Shown: piece by piece, positions 50,266 to 59,658 of the stretch
How the letters are laid out: the number at the start of each line of letters is the position of its first letter
Numbering within the stretch: the stretch's first letter is position 1
Assembly (NCBI RefSeq): GCF_900115435.1
Contig: NZ_FOWK01000010.1
Span: forward strand, 100,450-164,449
DNA length: 64,000 bases
From: Prevotella sp. tf2-5
GTDB taxonomy: Bacteria > Bacteroidota > Bacteroidia > Bacteroidales > Bacteroidaceae
Reading direction: 5' to 3'
The notes under the pieces: model-generated
The model's input: the letters and a program-made list of their open reading frames with translations, nothing else
Database searches by the model: none
What the model was told of the DNA's origin: nothing
Made by a program: the position numbers and the translations under genes

Positions 50266-51423
50266 ATGAGCGCATTAAGAAACTATCTCAATAAGATCAA
50301 GCCCAACTTCGAACCCGAAGGTAAGTTGCATGCTTTCCGTTCTATCTTCGATGGTTTTGAGACGTTCCTCTATGTTCCGAATACAACGGCAAAGACGGGC
50401 GTGAATATCCATGATGCAATAGACTCAAAGCGTATTATGAGTATGGTAGTGATTGCTCTGATGCCTGCCATGCTGTTTGGTATGTATAATGTAGGTTATC
50501 AGAACTATCTTGCTGCAGGAACACTGGCAAACGCCTCTTTCTTTGAGGTGTTTTTCTTTGGTTTCCTTGCCGTACTGCCAAAGATTCTCGTTTCTTATAT
50601 TGTCGGTCTGGGTATCGAGTTCGCCTGGGCACAATGGAAAGGAGAGGAAATACAGGAGGGTTACCTCGTATCAGGTATTCTCATTCCGTTGATTGTACCT
50701 ATTGGTTGCCCGTTGTGGATGTTGGCTTTGGCGTGTGCTTTCAGCGTGATCTTCTGTAAAGAGATTTTCGGTGGTACTGGTATGAACTTGTTCAATCCTG
50801 CCATTGCGGCACGTATGTTCCTGTTCTTCGCTTATCCGTCGAAGATGACAGGTGATACCGTATGGGTAGCACAGGATAGTATTTTCGGACTTGGTAACAT
50901 TTTGCCTGATAATTTTACCGCTGCTACTCCGTTGGGACAAATTGCACAGGGTACTACTCCAGATACATGTATCTGTGACATGATCTTGGGATTTATCCCA
51001 GGTTCTATTGGTGAGACATCTGTTATAGCCATCGCCATTGGCGCTATCATCCTGTTGTGGATGGGTATTGCCTCTTGGCGTACGATGCTGAGTGTCTTTG
51101 TCGGTGGTGCTGCTATGGGTGTCCTCTTTGAGTCAACAGGTATGACGACCATGCCTTGGTGGCATCATTTTATTCTGGGCGGTTTTGCCTTCGGTGCTGT
51201 GTTCATGGCTACTGATCCTGTGACTTCCTGCCGTACCGAATGTGGTAAGTATATCTATGGTTTCATTATTGGTGCCATGGCTATCATCATCCGTGTGATG
51301 AACGCAGGTTATCCTGAGGGTATGATGCTTGCCATCTTCTTTGGTAATATGATTGCTCCTATGATTGACCACTTTATCGTGGAGCGCAATATCTCAAAAC
51401 GCCAGAAAAGATTGAAGAATTGA
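50266..51423 (+). CDS. nqrB: Na+-translocating NADH:quinone reductase subunit B
   Basis: A 385-residue membrane subunit with about ten helices. It carries covalently bound FMN on a threonine; the probable site is in NFTAATPLGQIAQG. GGTGMNLFNPAIAARMFLFFAYP and the N-terminal DGFETFLYVPNTTAKTGVNIHDAIDSKR are typical. Its last codons lie in a 17-bp tandem duplication that runs into nqrC. Confidence 0.95.
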   Translation: MSALRNYLNKIKPNFEPEGKLHAFRSIFDGFETFLYVPNTTAKTGVNIHDAIDSKRIMSMVVIALMPAMLFGMYNVGYQNYLAAGTLANASFFEVFFFGFLAVLPKILVSYIVGLGIEFAWAQWKGEEIQEGYLVSGILIPLIVPIGCPLWMLALACAFSVIFCKEIFGGTGMNLFNPAIAARMFLFFAYPSKMTGDTVWVAQDSIFGLGNILPDNFTAATPLGQIAQGTTPDTCICDMILGFIPGSIGETSVIAIAIGAIILLWMGIASWRTMLSVFVGGAAMGVLFESTGMTTMPWWHHFILGGFAFGAVFMATDPVTSCRTECGKYIYGFIIGAMAIIIRVMNAGYPEGMMLAIFFGNMIAPMIDHFIVERNISKRQKRLKN

Positions 51424-51439
51424 AAAGATTGAAGAATTG
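51406..51439 (+). repeat. Two 17-bp tandem repeats at the nqrB-nqrC junction
   Basis: Unit AAAAGATTGAAGAATTG at 51406-51422 and again, exactly, at 51423-51439. The first encodes the last residues of NqrB; the TGA stop spans the boundary of the two units. Confidence 0.9.
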
Positions 51440-51444
51440 AAATT

Positions 51445-52062
51445 ATGGCTAAGTTAAATACAAACTCTAACGCGTACATTATTATATATAGTACGATACT
51501 TGTGGTTATTGTTGCTTTCCTATTAGCGTTTGTCTTTCAGGCATTGAAGCCTATGCAGGATGCAAATGTAGCGCTTGACGTGAAGAAGCAGATCCTCTAT
51601 TCGCTGAATATTCGTGGCTTGGACGGACAGGAAGCTGAGGCTAAGTATGCAGAAGTGGTCAAGAGTGAGGAAAAGGCTGGTGACCAGTTATACTACATAT
51701 GTGACATTAAAGGTGAGAAAAAATATGTCTTCCCTTTGAAGGGTATGGGACTTTGGGGTGGAATCTCTGCTTTTGTCTCTGTTAATGACGACCTGAACAC
51801 TATCTATGGCGCTTATTTTAACCATGAGAGTGAGACAGCAGGATTAGGTGCTGAGATCAAGGACTCTCAGGAGTGGCAGGAGAAATTCCAGGGTAAGAAA
51901 ATTTTCGACGAGAACGGTGAACTGAAGATTGCCGTAGCGAAGAAAGTGGAGAACCCTTCTTCTGAGGTTGATTGTGTGACGGGTGCCACGTTGACTTCCA
52001 ATGGTGTCAGTGACATGCTCCGTGAAGGTCTGAAAAAGTATGTTGATATTTTAAAGAAGTAA
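51445..52062 (+). CDS. nqrC: Na+-translocating NADH:quinone reductase subunit C
   Basis: A 205-residue subunit with one N-terminal membrane helix (about 11-33) and a periplasmic FMN-binding domain. The FMN threonine is in VDCVTGATLTSNGV. GLWGGISAFVSV and NHESETAGLGAEI are conserved. Confidence 0.94.
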   Translation: MAKLNTNSNAYIIIYSTILVVIVAFLLAFVFQALKPMQDANVALDVKKQILYSLNIRGLDGQEAEAKYAEVVKSEEKAGDQLYYICDIKGEKKYVFPLKGMGLWGGISAFVSVNDDLNTIYGAYFNHESETAGLGAEIKDSQEWQEKFQGKKIFDENGELKIAVAKKVENPSSEVDCVTGATLTSNGVSDMLREGLKKYVDILKK

Positions 52063-52066
52063 GACT

Positions 52067-52690
52067 ATGGCATTATTCAGTAAACAAAATAAAGAGGTCT
52101 TTACGAATCCGTTGAACCTCGACCACCCCATACTCGGACAGGTACTGGGAATCTGCTCGGCTCTTGCCGTCACTTCACAGTTGAAGCCGGCAATCGTGAT
52201 GGGACTCGCTGTGACGGTAATCACTGCATTTGCCAATGTGATTATCTCAATAATCCGCAACACCATTCCTAACCGCATCCGTATTGTGGTACAACTGGTG
52301 GTTGTGGCTGCTCTCGTAACTATCGTTTCTCAGATTCTGAAAGCTTTCGCCTACGACGTGAGTGTTCAACTGAGCGTTTATGTTGGTCTGATTATCACTA
52401 ACTGTATCCTGATGGGTCGCTTGGAAGCGTTTGCTATGCAAAACAAACCCTGGCCTTCTTTCCTGGACGGTGTGGGTAACGGACTCGGTTACGCGATGAT
52501 TCTTGTCATCGTTGGTGCTGTCCGTGAGTTCCTCGGACGTGGCTCGTTGCTAGGTTTTCAGATTATCCCCGATGCCTGCTATGACTTCGGTTACGTGAAC
52601 AACGGTATGATGACGATGCCTGCTATGGCACTGATTCTTGTGGGTTGTGTGATATGGATTCATCGTGCTTACTTTTATAAGGAGAAATAA
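52067..52690 (+). CDS. nqrD: Na+-translocating NADH:quinone reductase subunit D
   Basis: A 207-residue membrane subunit with six helices. FTNPLNLDHPILGQVLGICSALAVT and YVGLIITNCILMGRLEAFAM are family hallmarks; the conserved Cys binds iron with NqrE. Confidence 0.94.
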   Translation: MALFSKQNKEVFTNPLNLDHPILGQVLGICSALAVTSQLKPAIVMGLAVTVITAFANVIISIIRNTIPNRIRIVVQLVVVAALVTIVSQILKAFAYDVSVQLSVYVGLIITNCILMGRLEAFAMQNKPWPSFLDGVGNGLGYAMILVIVGAVREFLGRGSLLGFQIIPDACYDFGYVNNGMMTMPAMALILVGCVIWIHRAYFYKEK

Positions 52691-52693
52691 GTT

Positions 52694-53320
52694 ATGGAAC
52701 ACGCAATAAGTCTATTATTCAGGTCCATCTTTGTGGACAATATGATCTTCGCCTTCTTCCTCGGCATGTGTTCCTACCTTGCCGTGTCGAAGACCGTGAA
52801 GACATCCTTGGGATTAGGTCTCGCAGTTACTTTCGTACTTACCGTGACCGTTCCTGTAAACTATCTGTTGCAGACAAAAGTGTTGGGTCCCGACTGTCTG
52901 GTGGAGGGTGTTGACCTTAGTTATCTGTCATTTATCCTCTTTATCGCTGTTATTGCCGGTATGGTACAGTTGGTGGAAATGACAGTGGAGAAATATTCTC
53001 CGTCACTCTATGCTGCACTGGGTATCTTCCTGCCACTGATTGCTGTTAACTGTGCCATCATGGGTGCCTCTCTGTTTATGCAGCAGCGCATCCTCATGGA
53101 GCCTGACAATTCTCAGGCAATTACCAGCATATGGGATGCCATCGTCTATGGCTTCGGCTCTGGTATCGGCTGGACACTCGCAATTGTAGCACTAGGTGCC
53201 ATTCGTGAGAAGATGCAATATTCTGATGTGCCTAAACCTTTACAGGGGCTTGGCATCGTGTTTATCACCGTAGGACTCATGGCTATGGCTATGATGTGTT
53301 TCAGCGGACTAAATATCTAA
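52694..53320 (+). CDS. nqrE: Na+-translocating NADH:quinone reductase subunit E
   Basis: A 208-residue paralogue of NqrD with opposite topology. [26 protein letters not shown] and [19 protein letters not shown] include the two Cys that hold the intramembrane iron centre. Confidence 0.94.
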   Translation: MEHAISLLFRSIFVDNMIFAFFLGMCSYLAVSKTVKTSLGLGLAVTFVLTVTVPVNYLLQTKVLGPDCLVEGVDLSYLSFILFIAVIAGMVQLVEMTVEKYSPSLYAALGIFLPLIAVNCAIMGASLFMQQRILMEPDNSQAITSIWDAIVYGFGSGIGWTLAIVALGAIREKMQYSDVPKPLQGLGIVFITVGLMAMAMMCFSGLNI

Positions 53321-53326
53321 AGCGTT

Positions 53327-54595
53327 ATGGGACAGTTTATAGCATATAGCATAGGAGTTTTCCTGATTGTCATACTCCTGTTGGTTGTTATTCTGCTGGT
53401 GGCAAAGAAATATTTGTCACCCAGTGGTAACGTAAATATCGAGATTAATGGTGACCGCACCATCTCTGTTGCTCAAGGTAACAGTCTGATGTCGACACTC
53501 AACGAGAATGGTGTTTTCCTGCCCTCTGCCTGTGGCGGAAAGGCTTCGTGTGGACAGTGTAAGGTGCAGGTCCTTGAGGGTGGGGGCGAGATTCTCGACT
53601 CAGAAAAGCCTCATTTCAGCCGCAAGGAGATTAAGGCTGGCTGGCGTTTAGGATGTCAGTGTAAAGTGAAGGGTGATTTGAAGATTCATGTCGATGAGAG
53701 TATCCTTGGTGTGAAGGAATATGAGTGTACCGTCATCAGCAATAAGAATGTGGCTACGTTCATCAAAGAGTTCAAGGTACAGTTGCCTGCTGGTGAGCAC
53801 ATGGATTTCCTTCCTGGTTCTTACGCACAGATCAAGATTCCAGCCTTCGACTGCATTGACTACGATAAGGACTTTGATAAGTCGTTGATAGGTGACGAGT
53901 ATCTGCCTTCTTGGGAGAAATTCGGACTCTTCCCGTTGAAGTGTAAGAATCCAGAGCCCACTATCCGTGCCTACTCGATGGCGAACTATCCAGCGGAGGG
54001 TGATGTGTTCATGTTGACGGTACGTATCGCCACACCTCCTTTCAAGCCCGACCGTAGTGGCTTTATGGAGGTGAACCCGGGTATTGCCTCTTCCTATATC
54101 TTCTCCTTGAAACCAGGTGACAAGGTGATTATGTCAGGTCCTTTCGGTGACTTCCATCCTCATTTTGACTCGAAGAAGGAGATGATATGGGTCGGCGGTG
54201 GTGCTGGTATGGCTCCACTTCGTGCACAGATTATGCATATGACAAAGACGTTACATACCACAGACCGTGAGATGCACTATTTCTATGGTGCGCGTGCTCT
54301 CAATGAGGTATTCTATCTCGACGACTTCCTGGGTCTGGAAAAGGAGTATCCTAACTTCCACTTCCACCTCGCCCTTGACCGTCCTGATCCTGCTGCTGAT
54401 GCTGCAGGTGTGAAGTATACTCCTGGCTTCGTTCATCAGGTAATGCTCGAGACTTATCTGAAAGACCATGAAGCTCCTGAGGATATTGAATATTACATGT
54501 GCGGTCCTGGTCCGATGTCGAAGGCTGTTGTTTCCATGCTTGACTCCCTCGGTGTAGAGCCAGAGAGCATCATGTATGATAATTTTGGAGGATAA
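53327..54595 (+). CDS. nqrF: Na+-translocating NADH:quinone reductase subunit F
   Basis: A 422-residue NADH-oxidising subunit. One membrane helix (about 5-26), a [2Fe-2S] domain with SACGGKASCGQCKVQV and a later Cys (GCQC), then an FAD domain (RAYSMANYP) and an NADH-binding domain (IWVGGGAGMAPLRAQI, MCGPGPMSKAV). Electrons enter here and flow through the FMNs to quinone while Na+ is pumped out. Last gene of the operon, followed by a strong hairpin. Confidence 0.95.
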   Translation: MGQFIAYSIGVFLIVILLLVVILLVAKKYLSPSGNVNIEINGDRTISVAQGNSLMSTLNENGVFLPSACGGKASCGQCKVQVLEGGGEILDSEKPHFSRKEIKAGWRLGCQCKVKGDLKIHVDESILGVKEYECTVISNKNVATFIKEFKVQLPAGEHMDFLPGSYAQIKIPAFDCIDYDKDFDKSLIGDEYLPSWEKFGLFPLKCKNPEPTIRAYSMANYPAEGDVFMLTVRIATPPFKPDRSGFMEVNPGIASSYIFSLKPGDKVIMSGPFGDFHPHFDSKKEMIWVGGGAGMAPLRAQIMHMTKTLHTTDREMHYFYGARALNEVFYLDDFLGLEKEYPNFHFHLALDRPDPAADAAGVKYTPGFVHQVMLETYLKDHEAPEDIEYYMCGPGPMSKAVVSMLDSLGVEPESIMYDNFGG

Positions 54596-54618
54596 CAATC
54601 TTTCCGATTAAATACTGC

Positions 54619-54660
54619 AACAGGTTGCGTGACTCCAATAAGTCATGCAACCTGTTTCGT
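54619..54660 (+). terminator. nqr operon terminator
   Basis: A 16-bp stem (54619-54634 with 54641-54656, one G-T pair) and six-base loop, followed by TTTCGTTTT. Confidence 0.85.
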
Positions 54661-54716
54661 TTTGCTAATACGGGTCTTAGGTACGGTCTGTCTTATAATA
54701 AGACATTCAATTAAAA

Positions 54717-55427
54717 TTATACGAGCGTGTGAGCGTCAAGATACTGCAGAACTTCGTCTTTGTAGGAATCCGAGACGGGAATAAACTGATCACCGAAGAC
54801 AATGCGGAAACGGTCGACTTGCTGAGCAAGAGGCATGTGGACGATGAAACTGCGGTGGGTGCGTAGGAACTCTGGATGAGGCAGATAGTCCTCAATCTTC
54901 TTCATGTTCATCAGACTCATAATACGGGTACCGTCCTGCAGGTAGAAACGGACATAGTCTTTAAGTCCCTCTATATAAAGAATATCGTCAAGACTGACGC
55001 GGATGAGCTTATAGTCACTTTTGACAAACATGAAGCGGTCACGTGCATAGAGTTCTTGCTTTTGGGCAATGGTATACCAGTCGAGCGCCTTATTGGCAGA
55101 AGTGAGGAACTCATCGTACGAGATAGGTTTCATCAGGTAGTCGAGGGCATTCACTTTATAGCCTTCTATGGCATATTGCTGGAAGGCGGTAGTAAATATA
55201 ATCTTCGTACTGGGAGTCAGTATCTTAGCAAACTCAATACCAGAGAGTTCTGGCATCTGAATATCAAGGAAGAGCAGTTGTACAGGATTAGACCTGAGTT
55301 CTCGCATTGCCTCTATAGCACTGCCGAAAGTTCCGATAAGCTGAAGGAAAGGGGTCTTCTCAACATAACTTTTAAGTAATCCGGCGGCGAGGGGCTCATC
55401 ATCAATAATAGCACATGTAATGGTCAT
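54717..55427 (-). CDS. LytTR-family response regulator
   Basis: A 236-residue regulator. The receiver domain (about 1-120) has the acidic pair in AIIDDEP, the phospho-acceptor D55 in LLFLDIQMPELSG, the Thr in IIFTTAF and Lys in YLMKPI. The C-terminal LytTR DNA-binding domain (about 135-235) has FVKSDYKLIRVSLDDILYIEGLKDYV and FLRTHRSFIVHM. It is the last gene of a minus-strand operon with its kinase and an export system, and probably controls that operon. Confidence 0.92.
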   Translation of the reverse strand: MTITCAIIDDEPLAAGLLKSYVEKTPFLQLIGTFGSAIEAMRELRSNPVQLLFLDIQMPELSGIEFAKILTPSTKIIFTTAFQQYAIEGYKVNALDYLMKPISYDEFLTSANKALDWYTIAQKQELYARDRFMFVKSDYKLIRVSLDDILYIEGLKDYVRFYLQDGTRIMSLMNMKKIEDYLPHPEFLRTHRSFIVHMPLAQQVDRFRIVFGDQFIPVSDSYKDEVLQYLDAHTLV

Positions 55428-55441
55428 AATGAATTCTATAA

Positions 55442-56491
55442 TTAATTTGTTATTTCGATATTTTGGGATGGTGATATAATAATCTTAGAACGGTAGGTCT
55501 TCTCATCATCGCTGACGCCTTTTTCCCATATGTATTGTCCTGGATAGGCTAATTCGAGACGACGTTGCACCTGTGAGAGTCCAATACCATGTCCACTACG
55601 GTCTTGCTGATTCTTAGGGTAATTGGAGTTACTGATATCAAAGACAATCTGTTTGTCATCAGCTGACAGGTCAATGTGGATAAAGCTGGGCAGGGTAGGG
55701 CTGACACCATGTTTGAAAGCATTCTCAATGAGTGAGATAAAGAGCATAGGGGCTATTTCTAATTGGGTATTTTTAATGGAGAATTGAGAAATAACCTTTA
55801 CCGACTCAGGAAGTCGGATGCGCATCAATTGGATATAGTTTTTCATAAACTCCACCTCGTCATTAATAGCCACAGTAGGCTGTTGGTTGTCGTATAGAAT
55901 ATGGCGAAGCATTTTCGATAGTTCTTGTATCGACTCTTGTGCCTTCTGTGTGTCGAAGGCAGTGAGGGCGTATATATTGTTGAGGGTGTTGAGTAGGAAA
56001 TGTGGATTGATCTGCCATCTCAGTGTCTTCAGTTCTGCCTCCACTTGTGCTGCCTCAGAGTCACGCCTGATGCGGTCTGCACGATACCATTTGAATGAGA
56101 GACGTGCCAGGGTGGCAATGGTTGCTGAGATGACAAGGTTGAAAATGTCTCGCATAATAAAACCGAGCGTGTTCCATGTGCTGGTGTATTGTTGCCCTGG
56201 ATTAAATAGTTTTTGGGTATAGTTCATCCAAAAATGCAGTCCAATACCCAGCAAAATAATCACAATAGTGTTAACAATGAAATAGTAACGATGGCGACCT
56301 GGTACAAAATAATGAGGGGTAAGCCATAGGTAATTCATGTAGAACACGATTATAAAGGCGACAGGCACTGTGCACATGGTCAGAAACTGCATAGGGGAAA
56401 CACCATGTCCTTGGTTCATGAAAATCATGGGCGACAGGAACATTACCAACCATGCGGCAATATGCAGTACAATCTCAATTTTTTTATTCAT
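55442..56491 (-). CDS. LytS-type sensor histidine kinase
   Basis: A 349-residue kinase with four predicted membrane helices (about 10-140). The His_kinase domain has LRWQINPHFLLNTLNNIYAL (phospho-His in the NPHF motif). The ATPase domain has MLFISLIENAFKHG and SGHGIGLSQVQRRLELAY. It lies between the ABC permease, which it overlaps by 8 bp, and the LytTR regulator. Confidence 0.92.
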   Translation of the reverse strand: MNKKIEIVLHIAAWLVMFLSPMIFMNQGHGVSPMQFLTMCTVPVAFIIVFYMNYLWLTPHYFVPGRHRYYFIVNTIVIILLGIGLHFWMNYTQKLFNPGQQYTSTWNTLGFIMRDIFNLVISATIATLARLSFKWYRADRIRRDSEAAQVEAELKTLRWQINPHFLLNTLNNIYALTAFDTQKAQESIQELSKMLRHILYDNQQPTVAINDEVEFMKNYIQLMRIRLPESVKVISQFSIKNTQLEIAPMLFISLIENAFKHGVSPTLPSFIHIDLSADDKQIVFDISNSNYPKNQQDRSGHGIGLSQVQRRLELAYPGQYIWEKGVSDDEKTYRSKIIISPSQNIEITN

Positions 56492-57701
56492 GGCGGATAG
56501 CTTCTATAGGATCCATATTGGCAGCCTTTTGGGCTGGGATATAACCGAACAATACACCAATAAAGACGCATACCAGGAAAGATACGTAGATGCTCCAGGC
56601 TGGTACACTGCTAGGCATACCAAAAGAACTCAAGCTGGCACTTGCCGAGCACCCGACTAAGATGCCTAAGAGTCCGCCCGTGACGCTGATGAGTACGGAT
56701 TCAATCAAGAACTGCAAGGAGATGACTGGTCCTGTTGCACCTACTGCCATTCGTAGTCCTATCTCTTTGGTACGCTCTGTCACAGATACCAGCATGATAT
56801 TCATGATACCGATACCGGCAACGAGCAATGAGAAGGCAGCGGCTACTACCAGAATCAGCGTGACAGTGTCCATGGTTGACGACATCGTCTCCATCATTTC
56901 CGCCTGTGAGCGGATGGTGAAGTCATCGTCAGCATCCCCTTTTATTTTATGATTGTCGCGTAGAATCTGGGTCAGCTCCTCTATGGCGGCATCGGAAAGT
57001 TCTTCAGTGACAGCAGAGCATACGATACTCGAATACCACGTCTGGGCAGCAATACGCTTCATCACAGTGGTATAAGGTGCTATCATCACATTATCTTGGT
57101 CCATACCCCAAGAATTATAACCCTTCGATTTCAAGACACCGACAATACGCATCGGGATAGACTTGAAACGAATCGTTTTACCGACAGGGTCGACATTCTC
57201 ACCAAACAACTCGGTGACGATGGTTTTTCCTACCACAACTACCTTAGAGGCTTTTTTGATGTCCTCTTCTGTGAAACATTCGCCATCCTCGATTTCCCAT
57301 TGCTTGATGTCCAGATATTCGGTGGACTCACCATATATTGACGTATTGGTGTTATTATTACCATAGATGACCTGTCCGCTTGCCGTTACCTCTGGAGATA
57401 CCTTTGTTATGAACTTCTTCTCACGGAGAATACGCTCATAATCAGCTGGTTTTAATGTCTGCATACTAGACGGATCTTGACGGACACCACCACGCATATC
57501 GGCACCTGGGCGGATGGTCAGTAGGTTGGTACCCATTGTCGACAATTCCTTGCGGATGCTCTCCTTTGATCCTTGTCCTATCGCCATCATGATGATGACA
57601 GCTGCCACACCGATAATGATACCTAGCATGGAGAGAAAGGAACGCATCTTGTTATTGGCTACTGCCTTGAAACTGACTTTAAATAGATTTAATATATTCA
57701 T
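56484..57701 (-). CDS. MacB-type ABC transporter permease
   Basis: A 405-residue permease. One helix at about 20-42, then a periplasmic MacB_PCD domain about 45-265 (GTNLLTIRPGADMRGGV). The C-terminal FtsX-like domain has three helices (IMNIMLVSVTERTKEIGLRMAVGA, FGYIPAQKAANMDPIEAIRHE). The ATPase is a separate gene. Exports peptides, lipoproteins or drugs in tripartite systems. Confidence 0.92.
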   Translation of the reverse strand: MNILNLFKVSFKAVANNKMRSFLSMLGIIIGVAAVIIMMAIGQGSKESIRKELSTMGTNLLTIRPGADMRGGVRQDPSSMQTLKPADYERILREKKFITKVSPEVTASGQVIYGNNNTNTSIYGESTEYLDIKQWEIEDGECFTEEDIKKASKVVVVGKTIVTELFGENVDPVGKTIRFKSIPMRIVGVLKSKGYNSWGMDQDNVMIAPYTTVMKRIAAQTWYSSIVCSAVTEELSDAAIEELTQILRDNHKIKGDADDDFTIRSQAEMMETMSSTMDTVTLILVVAAAFSLLVAGIGIMNIMLVSVTERTKEIGLRMAVGATGPVISLQFLIESVLISVTGGLLGILVGCSASASLSSFGMPSSVPAWSIYVSFLVCVFIGVLFGYIPAQKAANMDPIEAIRHE

Positions 57702-57703
57702 TT

Positions 57704-58459
57704 TTAATCGTCTTGCGGTTTGGGTAGGGCGGCAAGAGCCTCGGCTGCCGACTTGATATTCGTATTGATGGTGTCCTCGCGAATCTTACCATCACGCAGA
57801 TTGATGTTACGACTGCTGTATTCCGCAATCTCAGGGTTGTGGGTCACGAAGATGATGGTGTGCCCTTGATGATATAACTCTTGGAAGAGTACCAGCATTT
57901 CGAAAGAGGTTCGTGTGTCAAGGTTACCAGTAGCCTCGTCGGCAAGGAGCACAGCAGGATCGTTGACCAGCGCACGGGCAATGGCAACACGCTGCATCTG
58001 TCCTCCAGACATCTGATTGCTTTTATGTTCCAGACGGTCACCAAGTCCTACTGCTTCCAATGCCTTGATGGCTGCGGCACGTCTTTGTCTTGCATCATAT
58101 TTGTTGTTATACATCAATGGTAACTCTACATTTTCTATGGCTGTAGTCTTTGCCAGCAGGTTATAATTCTGGAATACAAATCCGATCTTCTGATTACGAA
58201 GATGCGCACGCTGAGTCTTTGACATGGTACGGACAGAAACTCCGTCAAGGAAGTATTCTCCACTCGTGGGAGTATCCAAACAGCCTAGCTGGTTAAGCAG
58301 GGTGGACTTGCCGGAACCCGAGGTTCCTTGAATGGTGACGAACTCTCCTTCATAAATTTTGAACGAGACACCACGCAATGCCTTCACCGTCTCACTGCCT
58401 ACTTGGAAGTATCGCTTCACGTTCTGCAATTCAATGACAACTTTTCTGTCGTTATTCAT
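57704..58459 (-). CDS. ABC transporter ATP-binding protein (MacB/LolD type)
   Basis: A 251-residue ATPase. Walker [17 protein letters not shown] loop [12 protein letters not shown] signature [15 protein letters not shown], Walker [15 protein letters not shown] loop FVTHNPEIA. The Mac/Lol subclass is supported by the [13 protein letters not shown] and [10 protein letters not shown] stretches. Its 3' end is 2 bp from the permease. Confidence 0.94.
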   Translation of the reverse strand: MNNDRKVVIELQNVKRYFQVGSETVKALRGVSFKIYEGEFVTIQGTSGSGKSTLLNQLGCLDTPTSGEYFLDGVSVRTMSKTQRAHLRNQKIGFVFQNYNLLAKTTAIENVELPLMYNNKYDARQRRAAAIKALEAVGLGDRLEHKSNQMSGGQMQRVAIARALVNDPAVLLADEATGNLDTRTSFEMLVLFQELYHQGHTIIFVTHNPEIAEYSSRNINLRDGKIREDTINTNIKSAAEALAALPKPQDD

Positions 58460-59643
58460 TTCTTTTGTTGTTGATTGTTCTTGTTATTTCCGCGTGGTCT
58501 TGGCATGAAAGGATTGCTGGTTTGCTGCTCATCTGGCTGTTCACCACCAGAGATTTTGAAATCAACTAACACCTCAGTGCCCTGACTGATGCCGCTTGTT
58601 ATCTCAGTGAGCATACCGTTGGTTGTACCAACTTCAACTTTATGAGCTTTGAAAGTGTTTCCTTCCTTGGTCCATACTTTATGGTCACCCTCACAGTCGC
58701 TTATCTGTTCTCCCTTGGAAAGGAATGCTTCATTGACTGTAAAGCGAAGGGCTTTAGAAGGAACAGCCAGCACCTGATTCTTCTCCATGGTGAAAATGGT
58801 GACATTGGCAGTCAGTCCAGGTTTGAGCTTAAGGTCTTTGTTGGGAGCGGAGATGACAACCTGATAGGTTACCACGTTACTCTCGGTAGTGGCTTGCTGA
58901 CGAACCTGTGTCACCTCGCCCTCGAAAGAATCATCGGGGAAGGCATCAACAGAGAAGGTCACACGCTGTCCTTCTTTCACACCGCCAATGTCTGCCTCAT
59001 CGATATCTGCAATCACTCGCATATCTGTGAGATCTTGGGCTATAGTGAAGAGCTCGGGGGTGTTAAAAGAGGCTGCGACAGTCTGTCCTTCCTCTACTGA
59101 TTTCGATAATACCACACCATCAATAGGGGAGGTGATGGTGGCATAACCGAGGTTGGTCTGCGCCTTATGAACACTCTCACGAGAGGAGTTCACCGTTTGG
59201 CGTGCTTTCTCGTATGAGAGACGAGCGTTCTCATAGTCGTTGGCACTGACGAGTCCTTTGTCATAAAGGGTCTGGTATCTGTTGAAGTTTGCCTGTTCGT
59301 AGTTCAGGGTACTTTGGGCTGACGCAAGGTTGGCTTTTGCCGTATTCAGCTCACTGGTTAGATTGGTCTTATCAAGCTCGGCAATGACTTGTCCTTTCTT
59401 CACGACGCTATTATAATCAACATAAAGCTTTGACACAATACCACTAACCTGTGTACCAACGGTTACTGATGTGACAGGCTCAATAGTACCAGTGGCAGTA
59501 ATGTTGGTATGGATGTTCTGTATCTCTGCTTTTGCTGTCTCAAAAGACACTTTCTCTTCTTTCTTTCCTCCTGATAGCAGGAAGACAATGAGGATGATGA
59601 GGGCGATAACACCCACGCCAATCCATACTTTTTTGTTCTTCAT
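58456..59643 (-). CDS. Periplasmic adaptor protein (MacA-like)
   Basis: A 395-residue membrane-fusion protein. One N-terminal helix (about 5-24), a lipoyl-type half motif (TGTIEPVTSVTVGTQVSGIV), a coiled-coil hairpin (about 95-165, SELNTAKANLASAQSTLNYE), the second half (ITSPIDGVVLSKSVEEGQTV), and beta-barrel and membrane-proximal domains. C-terminal tail is Asn/Gln/Lys-rich. It bridges the ABC pump to the TolC channel; overlap of 4 bp with the ATPase gene. Confidence 0.92.
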   Translation of the reverse strand: MKNKKVWIGVGVIALIILIVFLLSGGKKEEKVSFETAKAEIQNIHTNITATGTIEPVTSVTVGTQVSGIVSKLYVDYNSVVKKGQVIAELDKTNLTSELNTAKANLASAQSTLNYEQANFNRYQTLYDKGLVSANDYENARLSYEKARQTVNSSRESVHKAQTNLGYATITSPIDGVVLSKSVEEGQTVAASFNTPELFTIAQDLTDMRVIADIDEADIGGVKEGQRVTFSVDAFPDDSFEGEVTQVRQQATTESNVVTYQVVISAPNKDLKLKPGLTANVTIFTMEKNQVLAVPSKALRFTVNEAFLSKGEQISDCEGDHKVWTKEGNTFKAHKVEVGTTNGMLTEITSGISQGTEVLVDFKISGGEQPDEQQTSNPFMPRPRGNNKNNQQQKK

Positions 59644-59658
59644 ATATCTTCTTTATTT